From: Obelidium mucronatum | Taxonomy: Eukaryota > Chytridiomycota > Chytridiomycetes > Chytridiales > Chytriomycetaceae | Assembly: GCA_025765595.1 (NCBI GenBank) | Contig: JAIVFH010000033.1 | Span: 1-64,000 of the forward strand | DNA length: 64,000 nt | Direction: 5' to 3' | In this document: piece after piece, positions 42,349 through 52,590 of the stretch | Layout: each line of letters starts with the position of its first letter | Position numbering within the stretch: position 1 is the stretch's first letter | Translations under genes and position numbers: made by a program | Notes under the pieces: model-generated | Database searches by the model: none | Told to the model about the DNA's origin: nothing | What the model saw: the letters and a program-made list of their open reading frames with translations, nothing else

Positions 42349-44092
42349 ATGGCCAGTACCGTAAAAGAAGGCAGCATTCGATCATCTACAACGCACATAT
42401 CCATCGTCGAAAAGATGACTGGGTTCCGACCAAGATTCTTCCAGTTGATTGTCCTCTTCTTGGCCGCAAGTACCGTAACAGTCGGTGTCTTAGGATGGTA
42501 GAGTACTTTTTCTTTGTCCTCTTTTTTGCTTCCCATGTCTAAAGCTTCCTCTCCGCAACAAAGGCGCGTTACCCTCAATGCTGCCCACGACAACCTTGAT
42601 TCCACAATCATGGAGATGGAAGACCTGTTGGCGACCCAAATCTCCGCGTTTGTCAGTGATCAAGGAAAAAGACTACGGCACGCGACTTCTTTGCAAGCGG
42701 ACCTGTTTCGGGTAAGGGTCTGAGTTGGCGCCAAAAAAAAAATCTGGGGTTCTGCAAAACCTTTAAGTCCCAAAATATATAGAAAGATAAAATCAGATTA
42801 GACACTCCAAAGCAAGCCAACGAAACGCTGTCCACGATGCTTATTCTCTTAAACCATATGCGTGATGTTGCTGTGGATTTTTTCTATTACACGTATCCTG
42901 AAGGGCTCTTTTTCGGCTACAAGTATGATGACGACGGATTGAAAATGGTGGGACACCAGGACTAAGTCTTATTGTTTTGTCTCTTCGGTTTCGCGTATGT
43001 TGATGAATTTAAAAAAAAAACAGTGGACGCAAGTGAATCTCACGATTTACACTTGGAAATGCACACCAGACGGCACTCCCTTGTTCCCGCCTATTTCAGG
43101 AAACGAAGACGTTGGAAACAGAACGATTGCAAGTCCAGGGAATAACAATACTTTACAAAACGACATTGGCGGAACCACTGGCGCAAACCTTGACTACTCC
43201 AACGACACGGCCCAATCCCACACCGATGTGTTTATTTGGGACAAGGCCTTGTACAAGACCACGTATGATATTGGGGTGAACCCAGTTACCAAGCAAAAAG
43301 TGGTTTTCGGAAACGATTGGACAATGGAATTTGTTTCCAAACAGCTTACCCAGATTATGGCACAGGTCCCGTATCCAACCTTTTGTGCCATCATTGAGAT
43401 TTCTACTGGTCATGTTGTGTCTACATCAACTGCTAATTTGACATACTTGAGTTCCGATGCCTTAAACATACTTGCCTATGATGAAATCGAAAGCCCATTC
43501 CTTAAAGACTTTGCGTCATACTTGGATCAAGAATACAAGGCGAGTTCCAAACAAGGCAAGTTGAAAAATTTACAGAATCGATTGGATACAGAGTTCGCAA
43601 AGTCCACAGACAATCTATACGTGAACCGACCACTTTTCAATGAGGTCTGGAAAGCAGAAATGAAAACTTTGGATTTCGATGGAGAGAAACTCTTGTTTGT
43701 CTTGTACTTGAACATGGATGCTGTGGAATCCAAAATCTCCCGCATGTCAACACAGACGGGGTTTATTCTTCTGGGCATCATCATTGGGTTCATTGTATTG
43801 GGGACGCTGTTTTCACTGACCATTTCTCGACAACTTGGTTTGGTATCGAAGCAGATTGGTCTGCTCATGCAGCTCAAGTTCTCTGAAGTGTTGGACAAGC
43901 AAAGTGGCATTAAAGGCAGATCTTTTGTATATGAGTTGGCGGGATTGCAAGAGAGCTTTCATGAGATGGTTACAATTTTTGCTCAGACTTTGAAGGCAAG
44001 TAATGCAATGCAGAAAGGCTCCTTCGGCTTCAAGCACTGGATTTTACAAGCCTCGTCCTACATCTGCTGCTCCAGATAATGTTGTAAGACCA
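42349..44092 (+). CDS. Transmembrane sensor with Cache-like ectodomain, copy 2, no output domain seen
   Basis: Paralogue of the gene at 35821-37700. Exons 42349-42497 and 42564-42711 match it in order, phase and (exon 2) exact length of 148 nt. A third exon ends at 42947 and a fourth begins at 43024 after a poly-A/CAG acceptor. TM1 is FFQLIVLFLAASTVTVGVLG. The ectodomain has DVFIWDKALYKTTYDIG, VFGNDWTMEF, PTFCAIIEISTGHVVSTS and LLFVLYLNMDAVE. TM2 is GFILLGIIIGFIVLGTLFSL, followed by SRQLGLVSKQIGLLMQLKF and ELAGLQESFHEMVTIFAQ. The third exon is one base out of phase with the usual acceptor. The reading ends at 44079 or, one frame over, about 44092. There is no catalytic domain downstream. Confidence 0.72.
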
Positions 44093-44095
44093 TGA

Positions 44096-44598
44096 CAGCA
44101 TAACGCGGTTTATTCTCCACTTTCATTCCTGTTGTCGTTTTATTGCATTCCGTCATTTGATAAAATTGAAGTTAATAGAAATAATTCGTTTTTTGGTTTG
44201 GTTTGGTTTGACAAGTATCTTAGTAGCTGTTGATTCAGTTGTCTCCATTGTGTATGTGGCATCATTATTTGCGCGTTTCAAACACGCCACTGAACAGCGA
44301 TTCTGATCTCGCTCAAAACCCATTGATCTCGTGCTCGTTTTAATAAACCTTAGAAAGCAAAATCTCGCGAGACGAAACGAATGGGACGGTATCATTTGGT
44401 ATCACCAAATACAGATTAATGGTGAGTCATCTCCAAAACCAGCCCCATGAGACACTTTTGCTTTTGAAATGTTGTTTACTCTCTTTTTTTTATATATTTA
44501 TATAGATATTTAGAAAAGTCAAGAAGCTGTACTATAGAAACTCTATTTATGATCTACGGAACTAAAAACCCCCGTTAATAAAAGGAACGCTATTTGTT
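44096..44598. other. Intergenic, no gene seen
   Basis: AT-rich region between the sensor gene (plus) and the CFEM-like gene (minus). Short frames only. Confidence 0.45.
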
Positions 44599-45565
44599 TT
44601 AGTTGTAGGCAGCAGCAACAGGCTTCTGAACACCATCCGAATGAACCTCAACAATCTCTCCACGAGTTGGCTCACCACGAGTTGGGTCCGACGTAACAGG
44701 AGCAGCAGCAACCGGAGCAGCCTCATTGGCCTCCTTCTTGTCATCATTACGCTTACGGTGGCAGCACAACAACAAACAGCAAATGCAGAACGAAAAGGCC
44801 AAGAGAACGGCAGTCAAGGCAATAATGAACACTGCATTGGCCCATGGGACTCTCTCAGGTTTCCTTCACTTCAGCAACCTTGGCGACAGTAGTGGTGGTA
44901 GCGGCAGCGGCGGCGGTGCCAGAGGCCTTGGCAGTGGCGGAGGCTCCAGTTGGGGCTGGGATCGCCTTACATGCGTTCAAGAGTTGTCCAGCGTTGGTGG
45001 TCAAGAAGGAAATGCTGGCATCAGCCTGTTCCTTGGAGCAAGAGGTTCCAAGACAGGTGGTGGCTTGGGTAATGTTGAAAGTCACCGCTGGCAACGGAAG
45101 CACACAATTGTTGAGCAGTCTTGTTTTTTTGGGTGAAGTCAGAAATGAGGGTCAAACAAGACCAAAAAAACAAGGGGAGATGCGATCCAAACGATCTGTT
45201 TACAATACCTGCAAGGTGACAGTGGAACCACTGCCGTTGGCAAGACACGAAACAGCACAGCTTGGAAGCTGGTTGATCACAGCCACAGCGTCAGTTGGCG
45301 ACAAGGCAGAGGCAGTGGCAGAAGCACCAGCGGCAGAAGCAGCAGCATCAGTGGTGGCAGCAGCAGCGGCAGTGGTGCGCACGACTCCAGAGCACACGGC
45401 CTGGTTCAAGTCGGCAAAACACTTTTGGCCAGCTGGGCAAGGCGCATCAGGGTAGACACAAGAAGCTCCACAGGCGGCATTGGCGGCTTCCCAGGAGACT
45501 CCGCATCGGTTCTGTGCTTGGACGAGCACGCTGAAGGCAAGGGCGAGGATGGCAGTCTTTTGCAT
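44599..45565 (-). CDS. CFEM-like cysteine-rich cell-surface protein with TM helix and short tail
   Basis: Exon 1 (45565 to about 45210) has a signal peptide (MQKTAILALAFSVLVQA) and a Cys-rich module (CGVSWEAANAACGASC, APCPAGQKCFADLNQAVC). An Ala/Thr-rich linker follows, then the start of a CFEM-type domain (INQLPSCAVSCLANGSG). After an intron the second exon gives TQATTCLGTSCSKEQAD and GQLLNACKAIPAP. A second Ala/Thr linker and, after a one-base shift near 44862, RVPWANAVFIIALTAVLLAF, a single TM helix, follow. The tail is short and charged (HRKRNDDKKEAN). CFEM-type domains bind haem or mediate surface adhesion in fungi. The cysteine count here is not complete enough to be sure. Tail ends AAAYN at 44599. 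Confidence 0.55.
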
Positions 45566-46040
45566 GGTGTGTGTGTGTGTTTCTTGCTTTTTTTTGTTCC
45601 TTGTATTAAAATGTTGTTGGGCTCGTGCGTCTTGGTTTTTTAATCACAATTGGGCTTGTGATGATAGCGAGAAATTGTCATAATTTACGTAAATTGGAAT
45701 CACTGGCACACACTTACAAGTTTTTCTGATTGCGATCAGTTACTATATCAGCTTTGAAATTAACCAGCAAAAAAAAGGGTGTGTTCGCCGAATGTCATTA
45801 TTTAAAAAAAAGGATAATTTTGAAGAAAAAAAAAGGTGGGGATAGACACAAAAACAACAAAAAATTAAGTTCTCAGAGACCTCGCAACTGTTTTCACACA
45901 ATAGAATACCCCACCTCCATCTTCTTCTCATCGTTCTCAAGACCCTTTTTCCCACCTTCCGACAGCTTCCACCATAGATACAGTCTTAACCAACCCGTCT
46001 CCTTCCTCTTTCCTCTGCTGCTCCGCACCACCCACCGCCG
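45566..46040. other. Intergenic, no gene seen
   Basis: Homopolymer-rich spacer; overlapping open frames here lack codon structure. Probably promoter of the CFEM-like gene and 3' UTR of the small TM gene. Confidence 0.45.
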
Positions 46041-46379
46041 CTATCCCCAAACAAAACAATCCTCCACAAGCATCTTCCAATCAACGCCATCCTCTCTCAT
46101 GATCCTTTGCAACGCAAAAATCAAAAGTCCCCAACTAATCACAATCAACATTGTCCCAAGCGCTTTGAAATCAATCTGTTGTACGATTTCTTGGAATTTC
46201 GAGGGAGGAGGCACAGCAGCTGCTGTTGCTTGCTGTTCGGCTACGAGTGAAGGGTCTGCATCGGATGATATAGGTAGTTGGAATAAATAGTGTTTGATGT
46301 GTACATGGAATGAGAGTGTGAACGCAATTGCTTGAAGGAGGAGTGCTGTTGTTATCAACAGTTTAATCGGGTCGATCAT
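46041..46379 (-). CDS. Small two-TM membrane protein (112 aa)
   Basis: MIDPIKLLITTALLLQAIAF begins with an N-terminal hydrophobic helix. A Pro/Ala loop is followed by an amphipathic stretch (KFQEIVQQIDFKALG) and a second helix (TMLIVISWGLLIFALQRI). The end is DGVDWKMLVEDCFVWG. Single exon. No family recognised. It may be related in layout to the protein at 41862-42167. Confidence 0.5.
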   Translation of the reverse strand: MIDPIKLLITTALLLQAIAFTLSFHVHIKHYLFQLPISSDADPSLVAEQQATAAAVPPPSKFQEIVQQIDFKALGTMLIVISWGLLIFALQRIMREDGVDWKMLVEDCFVWG

Positions 46380-46888
46380 TTTTTTCCCCTTCTTTTTGGT
46401 TTTACAAAACTGGTGGTGTGTTTTTTTTTGCTTTGGTTTTTGAGATGGTCTAGTGTTTTGTTATTTCTCTCGATTATATACCTTTTTCTTGTCTTGCGGC
46501 GTTTTTGTTGGCAAAGAGCGTTATGCCAAATGAACACTACAAAGGCTGGCTGTGTTTTGAACAACTGATGAATGCTTTGAAGGGGAAGTTTTTTTGAGAG
46601 AGAGAGCTAAAATAAACTATATTCTAAAAATACAAACTTTGTAGGGTTGGGGGCTGTATTTCAGGATTTTCAACAGTTTAAAAAAAAAGTTGAACGCAGG
46701 TTCAAGTTTTTTGTGTTCTAGAAGCTTTCATGATTAAATCAATTTTAATGATGCACGCAATAACAAATAAAAAAAGATATGTAACTTAAGCAAAATTCAA
46801 GGAAAAGGTCAAGGGTATCAGAAAAATCGTTAATCGGCAACAACGACGAAAAAAAAAAAAGCGATCCAAAAACGCGTCCATTTTAACA
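46380..46888. other. Intergenic, no gene seen
   Basis: AT-rich and homopolymer-rich spacer between two minus-strand genes; no frame supported. Confidence 0.45.
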
Positions 46889-49072
46889 TCATTTCCTACC
46901 ACCACCACTGCACCCACCAAACCCCATCGCCCCACTCCGACTAAACAAATGATCACTCCTCGCTCTCACCCCCCCTCCCCCTCCAGCACCACCTCCATCA
47001 TCTCCATTCGGCCCCGGAAACTCCATCGGTAACCCAACCCCAACCCCATCACTACAAAACAACCGCGGCCGAAACGCAATCGGTTCAAGCATGACAGGAC
47101 TATTCCGGAATTGATCAATGAATTGCGCTTTGCTCTGGATTTTGGCTGGGACTAGGATTGGGACTTTGGAAGACTTGAATTTGGGCCTGTTTAACAACAA
47201 AAAAAAAAAAAAAAAAAAAAAACAAAAAAAAATGAATGAGGCGGGGTGTATATAGGAAGGAAAATGGTATTCACCACTTTTGACCAGTGATTCGTGCAGA
47301 GAAGGAAACAATCGAAAGCGGGTCAATGAAACTAAAAAAAAAATTGGGATGAAAAAAAAAGTGTTCAATCCCCCTATAAAACACTCGCGGTCCGTCAATA
47401 GTTACTTGATGAAAGCATCTGCAACATAAAATCAGTTTTTTTAAATAAAAACAAAAAAAAACAAACAAAAAAACAACGAGAAAAAAAAAAAAAAAAAGAA
47501 AGAAAAAAGCAAACTCAACATCCAACGTTACAGTTATTCACAAAATCCATTCGAAGATAGAAAAAATCAAACGTTCCACGATGAGTTTCATTGATAAAGT
47601 CCAAGAGCATTTCTTGCGTGTACCTATTGTAGCAAAAGTTTGTAAATTCATGTCGGATGTTAAAACACAGTCTTTTCTGTTTACCGATTCGGAACATTCT
47701 TCAACATGACAGCTGTCCGTACATCCTTTCCAACCACAATATCACGCATATTCAATGCATCGGCAGACTCTACTGAATTCCCACTATAAACACTGCTACT
47801 ACTCATTCCAGAAGATTTCTCAACACACGCAAGGTCTCTTGAAGGGCGGCGGTCGGTATTGATCTGAAGCCTTGCGCGTGGCGGCGGCGGCGGCCGTTTG
47901 ATATGAACTGATGATGACTGCTTTTCGGGTACCAAAACCGTCTCCGATATGGCGATATCGCAAGAGTTGGACTCTGTGAGGTTGTTGGTAGAGATTTCGA
48001 TAGCATCAGAAGTTGTTGTTGTTGCTATTGAGAGATCCGCCATAGTACATAAAGACTCGGAAAAAGACGGCGATGAAGATGATGATGATGATGATGGCAT
48101 GGAAGACCCCAAAGAATTCATCATGACAGGAGAAGACTCGAGAAACGTAAAGTCATCAGCGTCATCATCATCGGAAGAAGAAAGAGAATCAGGTTTGAGG
48201 GCCTGATACTCGTAGTACAGATTCGGATCTGATCTAGTAGTAGGAGGCATATTGGAATAGTACTTGTTGTAGTAGACAGATGCATTATTTTCAATGGCGT
48301 CTTTTTCACGAATTTCGAATTCGTTGTCATCATCCGTCGTCATCGAGGAACGAGAGATCTGTTCCACCGATCCAGAGTTTCTCTCGTTGTACTCTCAATA
48401 GGTGACGGCAACACAGGTTCATTCAACATGGCATGGAAACAAGTCATCCGCATCCCCATCCAAGCGACAAGCAGAAACACTCTAAAAGAATCAAACTCTT
48501 GATATAAAAAAAGTGTGACTCACCAGCCACTCACTTCAATCATCTGAAAACACGCACGCGCCTCAGCGCACTCTGCCGCCACGTAAAACTCGACGCGAAA
48601 GACGCAGCCGCCGACTGCGGTCGACTGCATCGCACGTCGCCGAAAACAGCGAGTTTTTTCTATTTTTTTGTTTTGTTGTCAGTCGAACCCTTTTCGTCCG
48701 AATGCGAAGAAACAAAAAACCTGCAGCGCAAACGCGTCGCCGTCGCCGGCCGCAGCGCACAAACAGCGCAGCGTCGTCCAGCGCGCCGAGCTGCGCGGCG
48801 GCCGCCGCCGTCGGCGACAAACACGCGACGCGCGCGCCGGAGACGAACGCCGCCGACGCCGCCGAAAGCCGGCGGAGCGCGCGGAACGCAAACACGGCGT
48901 GGCGAAGGTCGGCGAACGCAAGCAGCGTCGCGTGCGAGTCCGGGTCAAAGTGGATTCGGAACGTGGCGTTCATCAGGAAAAGCGCGAGTTCGAACGCCGC
49001 GGGCGCGCAGTCGCCCGGGCGCACGAGGAGGAAGCGGGACGCGGCTGAGTGCGGCGGGACTAGCGGGGGCAT
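46889..49072 (-). CDS. Mei2-like RNA-binding protein with C-terminal Mei2 RRM
   Basis: The C-terminal RRM is spread over small exons: ...47695 (TAVMLKNVPNR), 47520-47623 (YTQEMLLDFINETHRGTFDF and FFYLRMDFVNNCNVG), a 13-nt exon 47406-47418 (YAFIN), 47275-47331 (FIDPLSIVSFSARITGQKW) and 46889-47186 (PKFKSSKVPILVPAKIQSK, FIDQFRNSPVMLEP). The KNVPN..YTQ..LL..I entry and RNSPVMLEP exit are hallmarks of Mei2 proteins, which bind non-coding RNA to drive meiosis in fission yeast and cell-fate switches in plants. Upstream, a Ser/Asp-rich region (48343-47700) and a GC-rich exon beginning MPPLVPPHSAASRFLLVRPG contain an RRM-like half (LLAFADLRHAVFAFRALRR) and GGCVFRVEFYVAAECAEAR. The joins between 48340 and 48700 are not in frame as read. 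The 49072 start is therefore tentative. Confidence 0.82.
47406..47418 (-). other. 13-nt microexon of the Mei2-like gene
   Basis: ATGCTTTCATCAA is bounded by TTGCAG upstream and GTAACT downstream (sense strand). With two leftover bases on each side it restores YAFINF, the RNP1-adjacent strand of the Mei2 RRM. Without it, neither frame nor domain continues. Confidence 0.75.
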
Positions 49073-49144
49073 TTCAAAGTTTTGTAAAAGTTTTCTTGTT
49101 TGTAGAGTTTAATATTATTTGTCATTTCATTTCATTTCATTTCG

Positions 49145-49678
49145 TTACAATTCAACATCGCGAAGACGCGTCCGTAAACTGTACCAGTACTGTAGACGCA
49201 CTGTCGCCTCTTTGGCCTTTTGCAGTGACCCGTCCGCGAATGCCTGTGACAATTCTGAAACTTCTTTCCGAATTCGTTCTGTGTGTTTTGTTTGGTCAAG
49301 CATTTTGAACGCCAAAAAAAAGACTAATAACGGCAATACAAACAAACACACCTTCATTTTCTTGAATCAAAGAATCCAAAGCATCCTGCGTTTCCACTTC
49401 TTCAATTGCTTCCCACACATCCATAATCTTCATCAAATCCGTAGGACTCATTCCATTCTTGTTTTCTGATTCATCAACATGTATTTTGTTCAAGTGAAGC
49501 TGTTTTGTTGATTTAGAAATCACAAAAGAAAAACACAGAAGTACTCAACAATGTACTTTGCCCGTGCCAATGGATCGCGTAATGTTTGGTACGCCTTGTT
49601 TATAAACACGGACTGGCCGTTCTGAAAAGTCGCGTTCTTTCTGTAGAATGGAAGTGGTTACAATGACAAGACAAAGAC

Positions 49679-49709
<31 letters not shown>

Positions 49710-50104
49710 GCTCCGCAGCGTGTTTGCGTCCGGATGCACGCGCTGCTGCAGCGCCAGGAAGCGCATTTTGAGGTCGCCGGCGTCGACGGCGAACGCCGCA
49801 TCGACGCCAAACACGTGGAAAAAGTTTGTCCACGGCAGCACGGGCTGCACGGCGCCGCAGTGGTCGGCGTCTTCGGGCGTTGTTGTGTTTTGCTGTTTGC
49901 GTTTGCGTTCTCTTTTGCCGCCTTGAGTTGTTTGAGCTGCGGCAGCCGCGGCGCGCACGTCGGCGTCGGCGTGCAGAGGTGCTTGCCGCACTTCCAGCAC
50001 TGGAGCAGCTCAGGCCGATCCGGCGCAGTCGATGCGCTGCTGAATAAGCGGTGGGAGGCGCGGAACGGGGGTCGGCGTTGCAGTTGGACGAGGCGCCGCA
50101 GCAT
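49145..50104 (-). CDS. HscB/Jac1 mitochondrial J-protein for Fe-S cluster transfer
   Basis: The N-terminus MLRRLVQLQRRPPFRASHRL with Arg and Ser is a likely mitochondrial presequence. A zinc-binding CWxC module follows (LQCWKCGKHL, and DHCGAVQPV one frame over). The J domain contains FFHVFGVDAAFAVD, FLALQQRVHPDANTLRS (His-Pro-Asp) and, after an intron at 49641-49706, KERDFSER. After a one-base shift at GGCC 49615-49618 it reads SVFINKAYQTLRDPLARAKY. The C-terminal three-helix domain that binds the scaffold is encoded further down: MDVWEAIEEVETQDALDSL, then, across an intron of about 70 nt, ERIRKEVSELSQAFADGSL and YWYSLRTRLRDVEL. With Ssq1/HscA it releases Fe-S clusters from Isu. A second shift is needed near 49870-49900. 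The family is otherwise complete. Confidence 0.82.
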
Positions 50105-50386
50105 TTTCTATTTCTGTTTTTTATTTTTTTTTTTTTTTATTTTTCATCATTCCTCGATTACAAATAAAGTTTTATCAATCCTCCATTTCTTTATCAGTCC
50201 CTAACCATCAATATGTTTAGAAGCATCAGTCTTAGAACCTTATTGGTGTGTGATGTAATTTATTTTGCTTGCGATTTGGTAAATTGTGTAGACACACAAA
50301 ATGGGAAAAATTCAATTTGACCTCATTTGAAACATGAACCACAAAAAGGCTTAATCACAAAAAGTATCCATCCAATTTAGAACAAC

Positions 50387-50896
50387 ATGCAAATCACAGC
50401 CGTCGCCCTCTTCTCCTTGATCAGCAGTGTCCTCGCCCACATTACCATCATTGAACCAACCGGAAACTCTGCATACCAGTCCCCTTCCACCTTCAGAATC
50501 ACTTGGGAAAACGGCGGTTTCCCAGATGCCACTCCAGTCACTTTTGAACTTGCAGATGCGTCTCAAGGCGCCAACAAGGTGACTCCAGTTGGTGTCACTC
50601 TTTCCTCCAACGCTACCGTTGGTTTGCTCCAAACTACCGCCACTGTTCCAGCGGGTGTTGCTAGTAACCCAAAATACTGCGTGCGAGCTGCTATTAAGGG
50701 GGATACTGGATTCCTGTACTACTTTTCTCCCACTTTTGCTATTGGTACTACTGCTGGAAGTGCTCCTGCTGCGGGAGGATCCAGCAGCAACTCTTCTTCC
50801 ACTACTGCTGCCGCTACTGCCATCAAGACTAGCTCTTCCAGCAGATTCCAGGCCGTTGGTGGTGCTGTCGTTATGGCTCTTGCCCTCCTTGTCTAA
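50387..50896 (+). CDS. Secreted Ser/Thr-rich GPI-anchored protein, Kre9/Knh1-like fold
   Basis: 169 residues, one exon. Signal peptide MQITAVALFSLISSVLAH. The beta-sandwich domain has HITIIEPTGNSAYQSPS, FRITWENGGFPDATPVTFEL and SNPKYCVRAAIKGDTGFLYY, the pattern of the fungal Ser-Thr-rich GPI membrane-anchor domain also seen at the N-terminus of Kre9/Knh1. A Ser/Thr/Ala linker for O-glycans follows, and a C-terminal hydrophobic tail (FQAVGGAVVMALALLV) preceded by small residues fits a GPI signal. Role: cell-wall or plasma-membrane surface protein, possibly linked to glucan assembly. An N-glycosylation sequon (NAT) is present. Confidence 0.82.
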   Translation: MQITAVALFSLISSVLAHITIIEPTGNSAYQSPSTFRITWENGGFPDATPVTFELADASQGANKVTPVGVTLSSNATVGLLQTTATVPAGVASNPKYCVRAAIKGDTGFLYYFSPTFAIGTTAGSAPAAGGSSSNSSSTTAAATAIKTSSSSRFQAVGGAVVMALALLV

Positions 50897-51050
50897 ATTA
50901 TATTGTTTATCTCTCTTTCTCCAAATTTAAACCCATCTCATTCGTTCATCGTAACAAAGAAAAACAAATAAAACATCGTACCGTAGATTATTATATTCAT
51001 GTCTTTGTGTATATATATGTCCTTTTTTTCCATATATTCAGGTGATATAC

Positions 51051-51899
51051 TCAGACTACCACCTTTGGACCCCCAAACATCCCCCTTCCAAGCATCTCCT
51101 CAATCTCACAAGCCAACCCATCCTCCGCATTCGTAAACGCAGTAACCTTATCCGCCACATCCTTCAACCCTTGCTTCCCATTCAACATGGCAACCCCAAA
51201 CCCAGCCGCCTCCAAAAACTCTACATCATTCAACCCATCCCCAAACGCAACCGCCTGCTCCATCGGAACCCCTAACCCCTCACATAAATCACGGAACCCA
51301 ACCCCTTTATTGACATGTCCCGGCAAACACTCTACAAAGTAATCGTCTTGGATAATCTTCAACCCCGTCGTCGTTTCGTGCAAGAACCGCACGATTTCAC
51401 TCGTGTTATGGCCCATGATCAATAACTTGGATGGATACAACCGCCGCCGCCGCACCTCATCGTAGCTTGAGATATAATTATACAGCGCCCCCGTCTGCCG
51501 CTCATACCGCTCACACAGCCTCCGATGCTCCTCCATCACAACAACCGCATGGATACATTCTGAATCGTAATAATTCACTGTACATCCAAGCAAAGCCGCT
51601 GCCTTCAAAACTTGGTCAACCTGCGCATCCGTCAAGCAATGCGAAAAAAGCTGTTTTCGATCCATCGGCTCACTCGAGGGTGTGAATCCTTGCGCGCCAT
51701 TGTACGTGACAAGGTGTGTTGAGAGGCCGAGTTGGGCTTCGATGGGTGTCATGCAGAATGTGGCGCGGCCGGAGCAGAGAGCGATCAGGGTTCCGGTGGA
51801 GGCGACGGCTTGGATGGCGGCGATGGTTCTTGGCGAGACTTGGCCGGTGGGGGTGAGGAGGGTTCCGTCGAGGTCGAGGGCAAGTAGTGAATATGTCAT
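51051..51899 (-). CDS. HAD-superfamily phosphatase, Cof-type (IIB)
   Basis: 282 residues, one exon. Motif I LALDLDGTLLTPTG (nucleophile and acid/base Asp), motif II LIALCSGRATF (Ser), motif III YPSKLLIMG (Lys) and motif IV VAFGDGLNDVEFLEAAG (two acidic Mg2+ ligands). The large cap between motifs II and III is of the alpha/beta Cof type (VTYNGAQG, VNYYDSECIHAVVVMEEH). ECLPGHVNKGVGFRDLCEG is the usual pre-motif IV helix. Such enzymes dephosphorylate sugar phosphates, nucleotides or FMN/pyridoxal phosphate in vitro; the true substrate is open. High sequence conservation with bacterial members is usual and does not by itself show transfer. Confidence 0.92.
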   Translation of the reverse strand: MTYSLLALDLDGTLLTPTGQVSPRTIAAIQAVASTGTLIALCSGRATFCMTPIEAQLGLSTHLVTYNGAQGFTPSSEPMDRKQLFSHCLTDAQVDQVLKAAALLGCTVNYYDSECIHAVVVMEEHRRLCERYERQTGALYNYISSYDEVRRRRLYPSKLLIMGHNTSEIVRFLHETTTGLKIIQDDYFVECLPGHVNKGVGFRDLCEGLGVPMEQAVAFGDGLNDVEFLEAAGFGVAMLNGKQGLKDVADKVTAFTNAEDGLACEIEEMLGRGMFGGPKVVV

Positions 51900-52069
51900 T
51901 GTAATGGTAATAAAAAAAATTTCAATAAATATAGATATTAATAAAAGATTGATTTAACGGGTTTACAAACTCCCACTGTATGAGCATGTCTTGAATTAAA
52001 TAAATAAATAAACGTATGCAAGTGATAAACAAAAATACGACAATTTTTTTGGTTTATTCTCGTAACAAA

Positions 52070-52511
52070 ATGGGACAACCACCAGCAATCCCGATCCTCG
52101 CCAGCAGCGGCCCCCAACCAATGATCATGCGACGCGTCATTGTCATCGCCATGTTCTCTACCACACTGGCCATCAGCTCCTACTGCGGGATCTCAGTGTG
52201 GGCCGCCCACAAGAGCCACAGCCACCATGGCTCCAGGAATGGCCTTGTCCAAAGTCCTCAGTATCGCCATTTCGATCGTGTTTTTTGTCCACGCCGCGTC
52301 AGGGATTTATGTGACGTTTGATATTCATAGAGAAGTCTTTAGTCTTGTCACGTTGCTGTTTTTGGTGGTTTCTTGTGCGTGTACACTGGTTTACCAGCTT
52401 TTGATGATTGTTGAGTGTATATTTCTTTTTCTTTTTATTCTTGTACTTTTTTCCATCTCTACTTTCCTTAACCTTTACACATTTGATTATTCTTCGCCCG
52501 TATAATGAAAC

Positions 52512-52590
<79 letters not shown>

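Noticed and set aside
45730..46290. Plus-strand frame of 186 residues
   Set aside because: Lys/Phe/Ser runs from homopolymers, antisense to the small TM protein; no codon structure.
48563..49308. Long arginine-rich frames on the plus strand in the GC-rich patch
   Set aside because: Shadow of the minus-strand Mei2-like exon; GC-rich DNA lacks stops in several frames.
49310..49337. A 28-nt intron in the HscB gene ending TTATTAG
   Set aside because: An intron of about 70 nt with the same donor and a CACACAG acceptor gives a normal length and joins ENE to ERIRKEVSEL in frame.
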